Assembly (NCBI GenBank): GCA_900545615.1
Contig: UQZM01000026.1
Span: 1-26,802 of the forward strand
DNA: 26,802 nt
From: an uncultured Collinsella sp.
GTDB taxonomy: Bacteria; Actinomycetota; Coriobacteriia; Coriobacteriales; Coriobacteriaceae
Direction of reading: 5' to 3'
The position numbers and the translations under genes were made by a program. The notes under the pieces were generated by a model. It saw only the letters and a list, made by a program, of their open reading frames with translations. It had not been told where the DNA came from and did no database searches. Of this stretch, positions 1 to 9,071 are shown piece by piece (position 1 is the first letter of the stretch; each line of letters starts with the position of its first letter).

Positions 1-748
1 CGGCACGGGCACCTTCGACGCAAGCCATAAGCTCGGTGGCCTGTGCCTGAGTGCAGTGGGCGATGCCGGCGCGGTCGGTAATGTCCTCGCGCGGCAGGTT
101 AAAAATAATCGAGCCATTATCGATGCAGATGACGCGGTCGGCAGCGCGATCGAGGTCGGACGTAATGTGGCTCGAGAGCAGCACGCTGTGCTGGCCGTCG
201 GCGACAAAGGTAAGCAGCTCATCGAGCAGCTCCTCGCGTGCCATGGGGTCGAGGCCCGCGGTGGCTTCATCCAAAACGAGCAGCCTGGCCTTGTGGCTGA
301 GTGCGCAGGCAAGCTGAAGTTTCATGCCCATGCCGCGGGAGAGGTCCTTGACCTTTGTCTTGGGATCGAGGCCAAATCGGTCTATGAGGCTAGTGAAGGT
401 GCCATGGATCCAGGCGGGGTACGCCGGGCTTACGAGTGCCTCAACTTCGGTCACCTTGAGTGTGGAAGGGAAAGGACACGTGTCCAGCACGAGACCGACA
501 CGGGTGCGCAAGCAGCGCTGCGCTTCACCGGGTGCGTCGGCGCCACAGCGCTGCCCAAACAGGTGCACCTCGCCGGCATCGAGTTTGATAAGCCCAAGCG
601 CGGCTCGAATCGTCGTTGTTTTGCCGGCACCGTTGGCACCCACAAAGCCGACAATCTGGCCGGGCTCCACAGCGAGCGTGACATCACGCAGCGAAAAACG
701 GTCGCTCACACGGCGTGAGATGCCTTTGAGTTCTAGCAAGTTTTGCAT
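1..748 (-). CDS. ABC transporter ATP-binding protein (3' end beyond window)
   Basis: Cytoplasmic ATPase subunit of an ABC transporter; 249 codons are visible and the frame is still open at the left edge, so the C-terminus and any permease gene lie outside. Walker A is GANGAGKT (about residues 38-45), the signature is LSRGMGMK (about 136-143), Walker B is LLVLDEATAGLD (about 156-167) and the H-loop is SSHI (H194). The LSRGM form and early Walker A resemble the single-domain ATPases of YtrB/BcrA-type exporters; substrate is not deducible. The ATG at 748 is preceded by GAAAGG. It starts 23 bases after the stop of the GntR regulator on the same strand, so the two are probably one operon, which is the usual context of YtrA-type regulators. 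Confidence 0.88.
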   Translation of the reverse strand, partial: MQNLLELKGISRRVSDRFSLRDVTLAVEPGQIVGFVGANGAGKTTTIRAALGLIKLDAGEVHLFGQRCGADAPGEAQRCLRTRVGLVLDTCPFPSTLKVTEVEALVSPAYPAWIHGTFTSLIDRFGLDPKTKVKDLSRGMGMKLQLACALSHKARLLVLDEATAGLDPMAREELLDELLTFVADGQHSVLLSSHITSDLDRAADRVICIDNGSIIFNLPREDITDRAGIAHCTQAQATELMACVEGARA

Positions 749-771
749 GGTATAGCCTTTCTTGCAGATGG

Positions 772-1152
772 CTACTGCATGGTTTCGGGGGCTACCAGGT
801 CGAGCATTTCGTGCAGCTTGTCGCGCGTGACGCCCAAGACTTCGGCTTGGCTTGCCGCTTTCGCAAGCAGCTCTTCGATATGGCAGAGCTGGTTTTCGCG
901 CAAGAGTTCTTGGTTGCCCTCGGCGACAAAGCAGCCCTTGCCCTGCACGGTGCAGATAAACCCAAGCTGCTCCAGGTCGGCATAGGCGCGCTTGGTGGTG
1001 ATGACGCTCACGCCTAGGTCGCTCGCGAGCGCACGGATGCTGGGGAGTTTTGCTCCCGCAGCGAGCGTGCCCGAAAGGATTTGAGCTTTGACTTGCGAGG
1101 ATATCTGCTCGTAGATGGGCTTGTCGCTCAAATTGGATAGGATGATGTCCAC
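772..1152 (-). CDS. GntR family regulator, YtrA subfamily
   Basis: DNA-binding repressor of 126 residues. The N-terminal 70 residues form the GntR winged helix (PIYEQISSQVKAQILSG, then LPSIRALASDLGVSVITTKRAYADLEQLG); the C-terminal part is only about 50 helical residues, too short for a FadR or HutC effector domain and typical of the YtrA subfamily that controls a neighbouring ABC transporter. The start is a GTG at 1152 with AAGGAG (complement of 1158-1163) five bases upstream; no ATG fits better. It is the first gene of an apparent operon with the ABC ATPase and probably controls it through the AT-rich palindromes at 1180-1220. The effector is unknown. Confidence 0.88.
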   Translation of the reverse strand: MDIILSNLSDKPIYEQISSQVKAQILSGTLAAGAKLPSIRALASDLGVSVITTKRAYADLEQLGFICTVQGKGCFVAEGNQELLRENQLCHIEELLAKAASQAEVLGVTRDKLHEMLDLVAPETMQ

Positions 1153-1179
1153 AGCGGCTCCTTAGCTGATGGGCTACAC

Positions 1180-1230
1180 GTGTATATAACCGGTAAGCAC
1201 AGTATATATACACTATATACAGTTATGCAA
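1180..1230 (-). promoter_or_regulatory. Promoter and likely YtrA operator of the gntR-ABC operon
   Basis: On the minus strand TTGCAT (1230-1225) and TATACT (1206-1201) are 18 bases apart, a possible sigma-A promoter about 50 bases before the GTG. The -10 region overlaps a perfect palindrome GTATATATAC (1202-1211). Further GTATATA-type half-sites lie at 1180-1188 and 1213-1220. YtrA-type regulators usually bind such alternating AT palindromes next to their own start; the binding assignment is inference. Confidence 0.5.
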
Positions 1231-1263
1231 GAGGTAAATAGGGATTGTCCGCTCGTTCATTCA

Positions 1264-1478
1264 TCTCAATCTGTAACAACTGGAGAAGATTTTGGCTGCT
1301 AGATGTTATAGATCGAGACATTGGCCGCCCGTCTATCCTTATATCTCAATCTGTAACAGATGGACCCGTTTTGAGTGGCCAGATGTTACAGACCGAGATC
1401 TTTCTGGGACGTCCACCTGTTTGTCTAAATCTATAACAGGTAGAGGTTCAAAAACCGTCTAGGTGTTACGGATCGAGA
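1264..1478. repeat. Array of three 80-bp units, each a 55-bp imperfect palindrome
   Basis: A 20-base motif with consensus TCTCRATCTGTAACANCTGG occurs six times in alternating orientation: plus at 1264-1283, 1344-1363 and 1424-1443; minus at 1299-1318, 1379-1398 and 1459-1478. Each plus/minus pair is separated by exactly 15 bases and consecutive pairs by exactly 25 bases, giving a strict 80-base period. Loop sequences are not conserved, while the 25-base spacers share a loose CCGYYCGTYYAT-like string, also seen just before the first unit (1244-1260). No protein-coding frame with normal codon use crosses it. Role unknown: multi-dyad operator, structured RNA or mobile palindrome. Confidence 0.85.
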
Positions 1479-1623
1479 CAAACTGCTGCGGAGTGTCGCC
1501 ATCGACTGCTACCCTAGGCCCCAACTGATGAATTTGTCCTGATAGGTGCCCTATGCCGATATTTCGCGGCTACAATAGTACGGTTACATCGACGTAATGC
1601 ACTTAATGCAAGAAAGGATCCGC
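1479..1623 (+). promoter_or_regulatory. prfC upstream region with weak promoter
   Basis: A TACAAT hexamer (1574-1579 region, within GGCTACAATAG) makes a plausible -10 about 50 bases before the prfC start, but no good -35 lies 16-18 bases upstream. AGAAAGGA at 1611-1618 is the ribosome binding site of prfC. Nothing else is recognisable here. Confidence 0.3.
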
Positions 1624-3237
<1,614 letters not shown>

Positions 3238-3246
3238 CGCACCAGT

Positions 3247-3270
3247 GCGGTGGCCCTGCGGGGCCGCCGC
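3247..3270 (+). terminator. GC-rich hairpin after prfC
   Basis: A 10-bp stem (3247-3256 with 3261-3270, one G-U pair) closes a TGCG tetraloop ten bases after the prfC stop. There is no T-run behind it, so intrinsic termination is uncertain. Confidence 0.45.
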
Positions 3271-3279
3271 GCCGATTGC

Positions 3280-3308
3280 TTGCCTGATGCCGCGTGAGCG
3301 GCTATCAT
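3280..3308 (+). promoter_or_regulatory. Sigma-A-type promoter of the queuosine transporter operon
   Basis: TTGCCT (3280-3285) and TATCAT (3303-3308) are separated by 17 bases. Transcription would start near 3315, giving a leader of about 80 bases that contains the riboswitch-like pseudoknot. Confidence 0.55.
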
Positions 3309-3337
3309 ACCCACCGTCGTCTCAAGACCGGGGCGTC

Positions 3338-3387
3338 CGAGCAGTTCGGGTCCGATATCCTGCTCGTTAAACCTAAAACCAAAGGAG
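3338..3387 (+). promoter_or_regulatory. preQ1-I-like riboswitch candidate
   Basis: A perfect 7-bp stem CGAGCAG/CTGCTCG (3338-3344 with 3360-3366) closes a 15-base loop that begins TTC and ends with C. It is followed directly by the A-rich tail TTAAACCTAAAACC (3367-3380), which runs into the Shine-Dalgarno AAAGGAG (3381-3387). Loop GGGT/GGT (3348-3351) can pair with tail ACCT or ACC, and loop TCC with the GGA of the ribosome binding site, giving an H-type pseudoknot. The short stem, loop opening, final loop C and tail after the stem resemble preQ1-I riboswitches, and the gene below transports queuosine precursors. No covariation model was run. Confidence 0.55.
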
Positions 3388-3393
3388 TACATA

Positions 3394-4116
3394 ATGATCA
3401 AGAAGGTCATGGAGGACTATAAAGTCCTGTTGCGGAGCATTCCCGCGGCAACGGTTTCGCTGTTTTTCGTGAGCGTCATCATGATGAACCTGCTGGCCAA
3501 CAAAGAGCTTATCAGCCTGCCGTATCTGGCACTCGATTGCGGCTTTGTGGTGAGCTGGGTTTCGTTTTTGTGCCAGGACATGATCTGCAAGCGCTTTGGC
3601 GCCAAGGCATCCATCAAAATCTCTATCCTCGCGCTGCTGGTCAACCTGGCCGTGAGCCTGTGCTTTTGGGCATGCTCGCTCACGCCCGGTATGTGGGGCG
3701 CCTACTACGACACCGGCATGATCGAGGTCAACACCGCCCTTAACGCCACCATCGGCGGCACCTGGTACGTGGTGCTGGGCTCTTCGCTGGCAATGCTCGT
3801 TTCTGCCGTGGTTAATTCCACGCTCAACCAGTCGCTCGGCCGTATGCTCAAAAAGAATAACTTTGCGAGCTTCGCCTTCCGCTCCTATGTGTCCACGGGT
3901 GTTGGCCAGTTTATCGACAACCTGGTCTTTGCCATTGTGGTGAGCCACACGTTCTTTGGTTGGACCTGGGTGCAGGTCCTTATGTGCTCGCTGACCGGCG
4001 CTGTTGCCGAGCTGCTGTGCGAGGTCTTCCTGAGCCCCGTGGGCTACAAGGTCGTGCGCGGCTGGGAGCGCGAGAATGTGGGCTCCGAGTACCTCGAGCG
4101 CCACGCAACCGCCTAA
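3394..4116 (+). CDS. yhhQ: Queuosine precursor transporter, VUT/YhhQ family
   Basis: Inner-membrane protein of 240 residues with about six hydrophobic spans, of the COG1738 (VUT, YhhQ) family that imports queuosine precursors such as preQ0/preQ1 or queuine for tRNA wobble modification. Family-typical strings are LLANKELISL near residue 28, DCGFVVSWVSFLCQDM (about 49-64) and the GQFIDNLVF segment in the second half. AAAGGAG lies six bases before the ATG. The leader carries a preQ1-like riboswitch, independent support for the substrate. The SDR gene follows after nine bases and is likely co-transcribed. Which precursor is carried cannot be told from sequence. Confidence 0.88.
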   Translation: MIKKVMEDYKVLLRSIPAATVSLFFVSVIMMNLLANKELISLPYLALDCGFVVSWVSFLCQDMICKRFGAKASIKISILALLVNLAVSLCFWACSLTPGMWGAYYDTGMIEVNTALNATIGGTWYVVLGSSLAMLVSAVVNSTLNQSLGRMLKKNNFASFAFRSYVSTGVGQFIDNLVFAIVVSHTFFGWTWVQVLMCSLTGAVAELLCEVFLSPVGYKVVRGWERENVGSEYLERHATA

Positions 4117-4125
4117 GGAGCAAGT

Positions 4126-4806
4126 ATGCGGGTTTTGATCACGGGCGCTTCGGGCGGTATCGGAGCCGCGTGCGTGCAGCGCTTTTTGGACGAGGGCCAC
4201 GAGGTCGTGGGCTTTGATCTGCTGCCGGCGGCGATCGAACACGAGCGCTACCGCCATCTGATTGTTGATGCCCGCGAGCCTAACTCGTTTCCAGGCGACC
4301 TTGAGCCTCAGGTGATCGTGAACGTTGCCGGTACGCAGGATTCGGCCGACGACATCGCCGCCAACCTGTATGGCACCATCAACGTGACCGAGCGCTACGC
4401 CTTTGCGGGGGAGGGGCTTGCCGCCAAGCCGGCGCCGGCTATCAAATCCGTGGTCAATGTGGGGTCGGCGAGCGGGCATACGGGATCGGAGTTTCCCGCC
4501 TATGCCGCCAGCAAGGGCGGCGTTATCGCCTATACCAAGAACCTTGCAAACCGCTTGGCACCGCAGGCCATCGCCAACAGTGTGGACCCGGGCGGCGTTA
4601 TCACACCGCTCAACCGTTGCGTGATGGAAGACGAGCACCTGTGGAACCAGATTATGGAGCTCACGCCGCTTAAACGCTGGGCCACCGCCCAAGAGATTGC
4701 CGAGTGGATCTACTTTGTGGGCGTGACCAATCGGTTTATGACCGGGCAGAGCCTGCTGATTGATGGCGGCGAGGCCGGCCGCACACAATTTATTTGGCCC
4801 GAATAG
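4126..4806 (+). CDS. Short-chain dehydrogenase/reductase (SDR)
   Basis: Cytosolic NAD(P)-dependent oxidoreductase of 226 residues with a Rossmann fold. The cofactor loop is TGASGGIG (6-13), NVAG is at 66-69, a serine of the NVGSASG segment (114 or 116) is the likely catalytic Ser, and YAASK gives Tyr126 and Lys130. The C-terminal MTGQSLLIDGGEAGR segment is typical of classical SDRs. An acidic residue after beta-2 (FDLLP, D31) suggests NAD rather than NADP. AAGGAG precedes the ATG, and only nine bases separate it from the transporter, so it shares that operon. Its substrate is unknown; no link to queuosine metabolism can be read from the sequence. Confidence 0.9.
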   Translation: MRVLITGASGGIGAACVQRFLDEGHEVVGFDLLPAAIEHERYRHLIVDAREPNSFPGDLEPQVIVNVAGTQDSADDIAANLYGTINVTERYAFAGEGLAAKPAPAIKSVVNVGSASGHTGSEFPAYAASKGGVIAYTKNLANRLAPQAIANSVDPGGVITPLNRCVMEDEHLWNQIMELTPLKRWATAQEIAEWIYFVGVTNRFMTGQSLLIDGGEAGRTQFIWPE

Positions 4807-4807
4807 G

Positions 4808-4843
4808 AAACGCGCCCGATGGAAAGCCGTCGGGCGCGTTTTT
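4808..4843. terminator. Intrinsic terminator between convergent SDR and ung
   Basis: A 9-bp perfect GC-rich stem CGCGCCCGA/TCGGGCGCG (4811-4819 with 4830-4838) with a 10-base loop is flanked by AAA on the left and TTTTT on the right (4839-4843). It can terminate plus-strand transcription of the SDR gene and, less strongly, minus-strand transcription of ung. Confidence 0.85.
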
Positions 4844-4856
4844 GATGTATCGATTT

Positions 4857-5582
4857 TTAGCCGAGGCAAGTCCAGTTGACGGGGGTCGAGCCGTGCTGTT
4901 CGAGTAGCCGATTGGCAGCGGAGAAGGGGCGCGACCCCATAAAGGCGGGGAGTTCTGCCGTGGCACGGTTGGCCGAAAGCGGCGAGGGGTGCGTGGAGGC
5001 CAGACAGAACTTGTCGGTTGCCTTGCCCGTGCCAGTTGCGACGAGCTTACCTTCGACCATCTGCTGGGCAAAGCGGCCCCATGCCAAAAAGACTACCGGC
5101 TGGGGCAGCTGGCAGCAGCGTTCGATAATGTAGTCGGTGAGCGTGCTCCAGCCCAGCTTGGCGTGCGAGTTCGCGGCATGCTCGCGCACGGTGAGCGTAG
5201 TGTTGAGAAGCAGGACGCCCTGTTGTGCCCATGGCGTTAGGTCTCCTGTGGCGGGAATGGGGTAGCCCAGATCGGCATTGAGTTCCTTGTAAATATTGCG
5301 CAGGCTCGGCGGCAACTTGGTTTGCGTCGCGGGGACCGAGAACGACAGCCCCATGGCCTGGTTGGGTCCGTGATAGGGGTCTTGACCCAAGATGACAACC
5401 TTGACCTGGTCGGCCGGCGTGTAGGCGAGGGCATTGAGGATGTCGTCTTGTGCCGGGTAGATAGTCTGCTCGGCACGCAAAAGGGCGATGCGCTCGAGCA
5501 GCCGGTTCGTAGTGTCACGTACCGGCTGCGGCGCATCGCCCAGCCAAGTTGTTATGTTGCGGTCGCGAGTTGCGGTGTCCAT
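4857..5582 (-). CDS. ung: Uracil-DNA glycosylase, family 1
   Basis: Base-excision repair enzyme of 241 residues that removes uracil from DNA. The water-activating loop GQDPYHG is at 66-72 (Asp68), the uracil pocket follows with GLSFSVP (78-84), LLLNTTLTV (124-132) includes the Asn that reads uracil, and the leucine-intercalation loop is HPSPLS (198-203, His198). Length matches the family (about 225-230) with a slightly longer N-terminus. The start at 5582 has AAGGAG just upstream (complement of bases near 5588-5593). It is monocistronic: a convergent neighbour lies downstream and the minus-strand DMT gene ends 88 bases upstream. Confidence 0.97.
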   Translation of the reverse strand: MDTATRDRNITTWLGDAPQPVRDTTNRLLERIALLRAEQTIYPAQDDILNALAYTPADQVKVVILGQDPYHGPNQAMGLSFSVPATQTKLPPSLRNIYKELNADLGYPIPATGDLTPWAQQGVLLLNTTLTVREHAANSHAKLGWSTLTDYIIERCCQLPQPVVFLAWGRFAQQMVEGKLVATGTGKATDKFCLASTHPSPLSANRATAELPAFMGSRPFSAANRLLEQHGSTPVNWTCLG

Positions 5583-5670
5583 GGGGCTCCTTTATGGCAG
5601 ATGCTCTGTTGGTATCTATTGTAAAGGCGCACCGGAGACCTTTATGTCGGGGCTGCATAAGGAGCGGGGT

Positions 5671-6573
5671 CTACGAGACGCGCTCGGGCGCTCCTGCCAT
5701 GCGAGCCTGTCCATGCGCGCGAAGGCGCGGGAGCTGCACGGTTGCCGCCATGACGCCGGTGAGGATGAGAGCGGCACCAAAGAAGGCGATGGGGCTCAGG
5801 ACCTCGCCGACCAGGAAGAACGAGAAGACGGCGGAGCAGACTGGCTCGAGCGAGAAGGCGAAGCCGGTGGTCTCGGCAGGCACGTGGGGCTGCACGAGCG
5901 TCTGGGTGATAAAGCCGTAGGCAGAGCAGATGAGTGCGAGCGCAACGACGACCACGATCTCGCTGGGCGTACTGGGAAGCGTGAAGCCGCCAAAGGTGAA
6001 TGCGGCGATGCCCGAGAACAAGCCGCCAAAGCCCAGCTGCCAAACGCCCAGAGCAAGCGGATTGACTTCTTCGACAAACCGCTTGGCGACAATGATGTGC
6101 CCGGCGTAGACAAAGGCGGAGAACAACATGATGAGCGCGCCCGGGTTCAGGCTGGTGAAGTCGGCGCCCGAGAGCAGCAACATACCGCAGGTGACGATGG
6201 CAGTGCCGACGAGCACTTTGCGTTCGGGTGCGCGGCGCAGCAGGGCGGCGTTGGCAAACGGCACGATCACGACCGTCAGGCTCTGCAAAAAGCCGGCAGT
6301 GGAGGCGGAGGTGAGGCTGGAGCCCAGGCACATGCAGGTGAGCTCGGTTGCCATAATGGCGCCGATGATGGCGGCGCGGACCATAAGGTCACGGTTGATG
6401 CGCAACGCGTGCTTGTGGAAGAGCAGCAGGCAAGCCGCAAAGGCGATGATACAGCGCAGCGCGACGATGCTCGTGGCGTTCATGCTGTCCATGCCGATCT
6501 TCATGAGGGGATACGAAAAGCCCCATGCGACGGGAACGGAAAATGAGAGCGCGATTGCTTTTTTGCGATCCAT
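5671..6573 (-). CDS. EamA/DMT-superfamily transporter
   Basis: Integral membrane protein of 300 residues with about ten hydrophobic segments arranged as two EamA repeats. The first repeat contains VAWGFSYPLMKIG (about 15-27) and the second SAFVYAGHIIVAKRF and SLEPVCSAVFSFFLVGE (about 236-252), the SLEPV...GE signature common to RhaT/YdcZ-like exporters. Such proteins export metabolites or amino acids; the substrate is not predictable. AAAAGGAG sits just before the ATG. It is divergently transcribed from the LysR regulator starting at 6731, the usual arrangement of a LysR regulator and its target. Confidence 0.9.
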   Translation of the reverse strand: MDRKKAIALSFSVPVAWGFSYPLMKIGMDSMNATSIVALRCIIAFAACLLLFHKHALRINRDLMVRAAIIGAIMATELTCMCLGSSLTSASTAGFLQSLTVVIVPFANAALLRRAPERKVLVGTAIVTCGMLLLSGADFTSLNPGALIMLFSAFVYAGHIIVAKRFVEEVNPLALGVWQLGFGGLFSGIAAFTFGGFTLPSTPSEIVVVVALALICSAYGFITQTLVQPHVPAETTGFAFSLEPVCSAVFSFFLVGEVLSPIAFFGAALILTGVMAATVQLPRLRAHGQARMAGAPERVS

Positions 6574-6653
6574 GGGACTCCTTTTGTTACAGAACGGTTT
6601 CGCACAAAGGATTCTGCTCCCAGATTTGGATGTAGTAAAGCGAATGTATCTTC

Positions 6654-6672
6654 AGTATGATTAAGAAATACT
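6654..6672. promoter_or_regulatory. Candidate LysR-regulator binding dyad
   Basis: AGTAT (6654-6658) and ATACT (6668-6672) form a perfect inverted repeat with a nine-base spacer, within a T-N11-A context, 58 bases before the LysR start and 81 bases before the divergent exporter start. Position and form fit a LysR recognition site; binding is inferred. Confidence 0.45.
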
Positions 6673-6730
6673 AATGTGACAGATTAAACCCTGGCAAAAC
6701 GTTTTACGGCTGCATTGATGTGGAGGCACG

Positions 6731-7597
6731 ATGGCATCGCGGTATCAGATTGTTTGTATGGTGGTCGATCGCGGCAGTCTTAAGGCCGCGGCGGACGAGT
6801 TGGGCTATACGCAAAGTGCGGTGAGCCAGGCCGTCAAGGCGCTCGAGCGCGAGCTGGGCACCACACTTATCGAGCGCGGTAAGCAGGGCGTTTCGCTTAC
6901 GCGCGACGGTAAACAATATCTGCCGTACCTGCGCCAGATTGTGACCGCCGAGGTCGAGCTCGAGGGCAAGCGCCAGGAGCTGCTGGGGCTTTCGTCGACC
7001 GATATTCGCATCGCGACGTTTACTAACGTGAGTCGTACCGTGCTGCCGCGTGTGATCCGCGACTTTGGTGCGCTGCACCCGGGCGTACGCTTCACCCTCA
7101 AACAGGGCGATTACACGCGCAACGCTCAATGGGTGCACGATGGCGTGGTTGATTTTTGTTTTACGGCACGCGGATTTACCGCTGGGCTCGAGAAGCGCGT
7201 CGTCTATCACGACGAGTTGGTAGCATTGTTGCCGGCCGAGCATCCGCTGACGGCAAAGGAAAAGGTGACACTTGCCGACCTGGCGTCCGAGCCGTTTGTG
7301 CTGCTGGATGAGGGCGAACAGAGTCTGGTGCTCGATGCATTCGCAACGCATGGGCTGTCGCCGCACGTGACGAGTGAGGTGACCGATGACTACACCATCA
7401 TGGCGATGGTGGAGGAGGGCCTAGGCGTGAGCATGCTCTATCGTCGTACTGTGGAGGGCATGCGAGCCGATATTCGTGTGCGGCCCATCGTGCATGCCCC
7501 CTCGCGCGACGTGGTGGCCGCCTGGCGCAGCTGGGATACCATGCCCATCGCCACGAGGCGCTTTATCGACTATATGAGCTCGCATATTGTCAATTAA
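6731..7597 (+). CDS. LysR family transcriptional regulator
   Basis: Regulator of 288 residues. The N-terminal winged helix-turn-helix spans about residues 1-60 (RGSLKAAADELGYTQSAVSQAVKALERELG), followed by a linker and a periplasmic-binding-protein-like effector domain from about residue 90 (IRIATFTNVSRTVLPRVIRDF) to the end. GGAGG precedes the ATG at 6731. It is divergent from the DMT exporter with 157 bases between the starts and an AGTAT-N9-ATACT dyad between them, so autoregulation and control of the exporter are likely. The inducer is unknown. Confidence 0.92.
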   Translation: MASRYQIVCMVVDRGSLKAAADELGYTQSAVSQAVKALERELGTTLIERGKQGVSLTRDGKQYLPYLRQIVTAEVELEGKRQELLGLSSTDIRIATFTNVSRTVLPRVIRDFGALHPGVRFTLKQGDYTRNAQWVHDGVVDFCFTARGFTAGLEKRVVYHDELVALLPAEHPLTAKEKVTLADLASEPFVLLDEGEQSLVLDAFATHGLSPHVTSEVTDDYTIMAMVEEGLGVSMLYRRTVEGMRADIRVRPIVHAPSRDVVAAWRSWDTMPIATRRFIDYMSSHIVN

Positions 7598-7624
7598 TGA
7601 CTGGCGTGGCGTTGAGTGCGGTGT

Positions 7625-9007
7625 TTAGCGGGCTGTCGCTTTGGCTTTGGTGGCGCGATAGGTGCGTGCCGGGTGGCAGAGCAATACCGCCACGACCATA
7701 AAGAATGCCGTGGTGCCCAGGCTGATGGGGTAGACCATCATGATGTTCGCAAAGGTGCGGAAGTGCGGGAACACACAGAACACCCAATAGAAGCGGATGC
7801 CGCAGACGCAGATCATGGTGATGAGGGCGGGCGTGAGCGAGATGCCAAAGCCGCGCAGGTAGCCTGACATGTTTTCGTAGAACATGCTAAAGGCGTACGC
7901 CGGGAAGATCGAGCACACGCGGATATAGCCGATCGAGACGATGTTGGGGTCGCTGTTGAACAGCGATAGGATCTCGCGCCCCAGACCGACAATAACGATA
8001 ATTGTGATGAGTGCAACGATACCGCCTTCGACCAGGCAGACTTTGAGCGTTTTGGTGCAGCGGTCGATCTGGCGGGCACCGTGGTTTTGTCCCACAAAGG
8101 TGGTGCAAGCCTGGCTAAAGCTGTTGAGCAGGTTGTAGCACACGTACTCCAGGCTCATGGCGGCGCTCGATGCCGCCATGACCTCGGTGCCCAGGCTGTT
8201 GATGGCAGACTGGATGATGATGTTGGCGACGGCAAAGACGGCGCTTTGGATGCCGGCGGGCAGGCCGATCTTGACGATGCGCTTGAGGGCGACGGGGTCG
8301 ATAGCCAGGTCGCGTAGGGTGACGCGGACGACGGAGTCGGTCTTGAGCAGGCGGATAAAGAGTGTAGCGGCACTGACGGTGTAGGCGATGGCGGTGGCGA
8401 TGGCGACGCCCGCGACGCCCCAGTGGAGTACGGGGACAAAGATGAGATCCAGGCCAATGTTGAGGACGGTGGACACGGCAAGCGCCTGCAGCGGCATGCG
8501 AGTGATGCCGACGGAGCGGAAGATCGCGGCCTCAAAGTTGTAGAGCAAGATCGAGGGCATGCTAAGCAAAAAGACGCGCAGGTAGAGCGAAGCGAGCGGC
8601 ATGGTTTCGGCGGGAACGTTGAGGGCGGCGAGCATGGGCTCGGCAAAGATCTCGCCCAGCGCGATGACGACAAAGCCCACGAGCGCCATTAAAATCGAGG
8701 TATGGACGGCGCGTTTGACCATGTTCTGATCGTTGCGGCCGATAGCGTTGGCGATGACCACGTTGGAGCCAAGCGATATGCCAATAAACAGGTTGAGCAT
8801 AAGACTGGTAAGCGGAACATTGGAGCCGACCGCCGCCATGGCGAGGGTTCCCTGGTCGCCCGAGAAATTACCGATGATGACCGTGGCGATGAGGTTCGAT
8901 AGCTGCTCCAAGATGCTCGTGGCGGCCACGGGGAAGGCGAACAGGGGAATATTTCGCCACAGCGAGCCGGTGATCATGTCAATGTGCTTAGATGCGGTAT
9001 CAGCCAT
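7625..9007 (-). CDS. MATE family efflux transporter
   Basis: Inner-membrane multidrug and toxin extrusion transporter of 460 residues with about twelve hydrophobic helices in two homologous halves. The N-terminal string GSLWRNIPLFAFPVAATSILEQL and the following AMAAVGSNVPLTSLMLNLFIGISLGSNVV region match the DinF/NorM-like bacterial MATE family; the second half opens at LKRIVKIGLPAGIQSAVFAVANIIIQSAIN. It would export cationic drugs or metabolites using a Na+ or H+ gradient. The ribosome binding site before the ATG at 9007 is weak (GAGAG). It converges with the LysR gene (27 bases between stops) and is divergent from rlmA. Confidence 0.92.
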   Translation of the reverse strand: MADTASKHIDMITGSLWRNIPLFAFPVAATSILEQLSNLIATVIIGNFSGDQGTLAMAAVGSNVPLTSLMLNLFIGISLGSNVVIANAIGRNDQNMVKRAVHTSILMALVGFVVIALGEIFAEPMLAALNVPAETMPLASLYLRVFLLSMPSILLYNFEAAIFRSVGITRMPLQALAVSTVLNIGLDLIFVPVLHWGVAGVAIATAIAYTVSAATLFIRLLKTDSVVRVTLRDLAIDPVALKRIVKIGLPAGIQSAVFAVANIIIQSAINSLGTEVMAASSAAMSLEYVCYNLLNSFSQACTTFVGQNHGARQIDRCTKTLKVCLVEGGIVALITIIVIVGLGREILSLFNSDPNIVSIGYIRVCSIFPAYAFSMFYENMSGYLRGFGISLTPALITMICVCGIRFYWVFCVFPHFRTFANIMMVYPISLGTTAFFMVVAVLLCHPARTYRATKAKATAR

Positions 9008-9071
9008 ACGCTCTCAATCTCTAATATGCTCTTTCGTGCTTATTTGCGCAGATGATGATACTCCTAATCGA

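Noticed and set aside
56..718. 220-codon plus-strand frame at the left edge
   Set aside because: It is antisense to the ABC ATPase, whose Walker A, signature and Walker B motifs are all in the minus frame.
1245..1436. 63-codon plus-strand frame through the repeat array
   Set aside because: It lies wholly in repeated palindromic DNA, has no ribosome binding site and no normal codon bias.
1264..1478. CRISPR array
   Set aside because: The repeated sites alternate in orientation with gaps of 15 and 25 bases; CRISPR repeats are same-strand with uniform spacers, and no cas gene is near.
3373..4869. 498-codon minus-strand frame
   Set aside because: It is the shadow of the transporter and SDR genes and has no recognisable domain.
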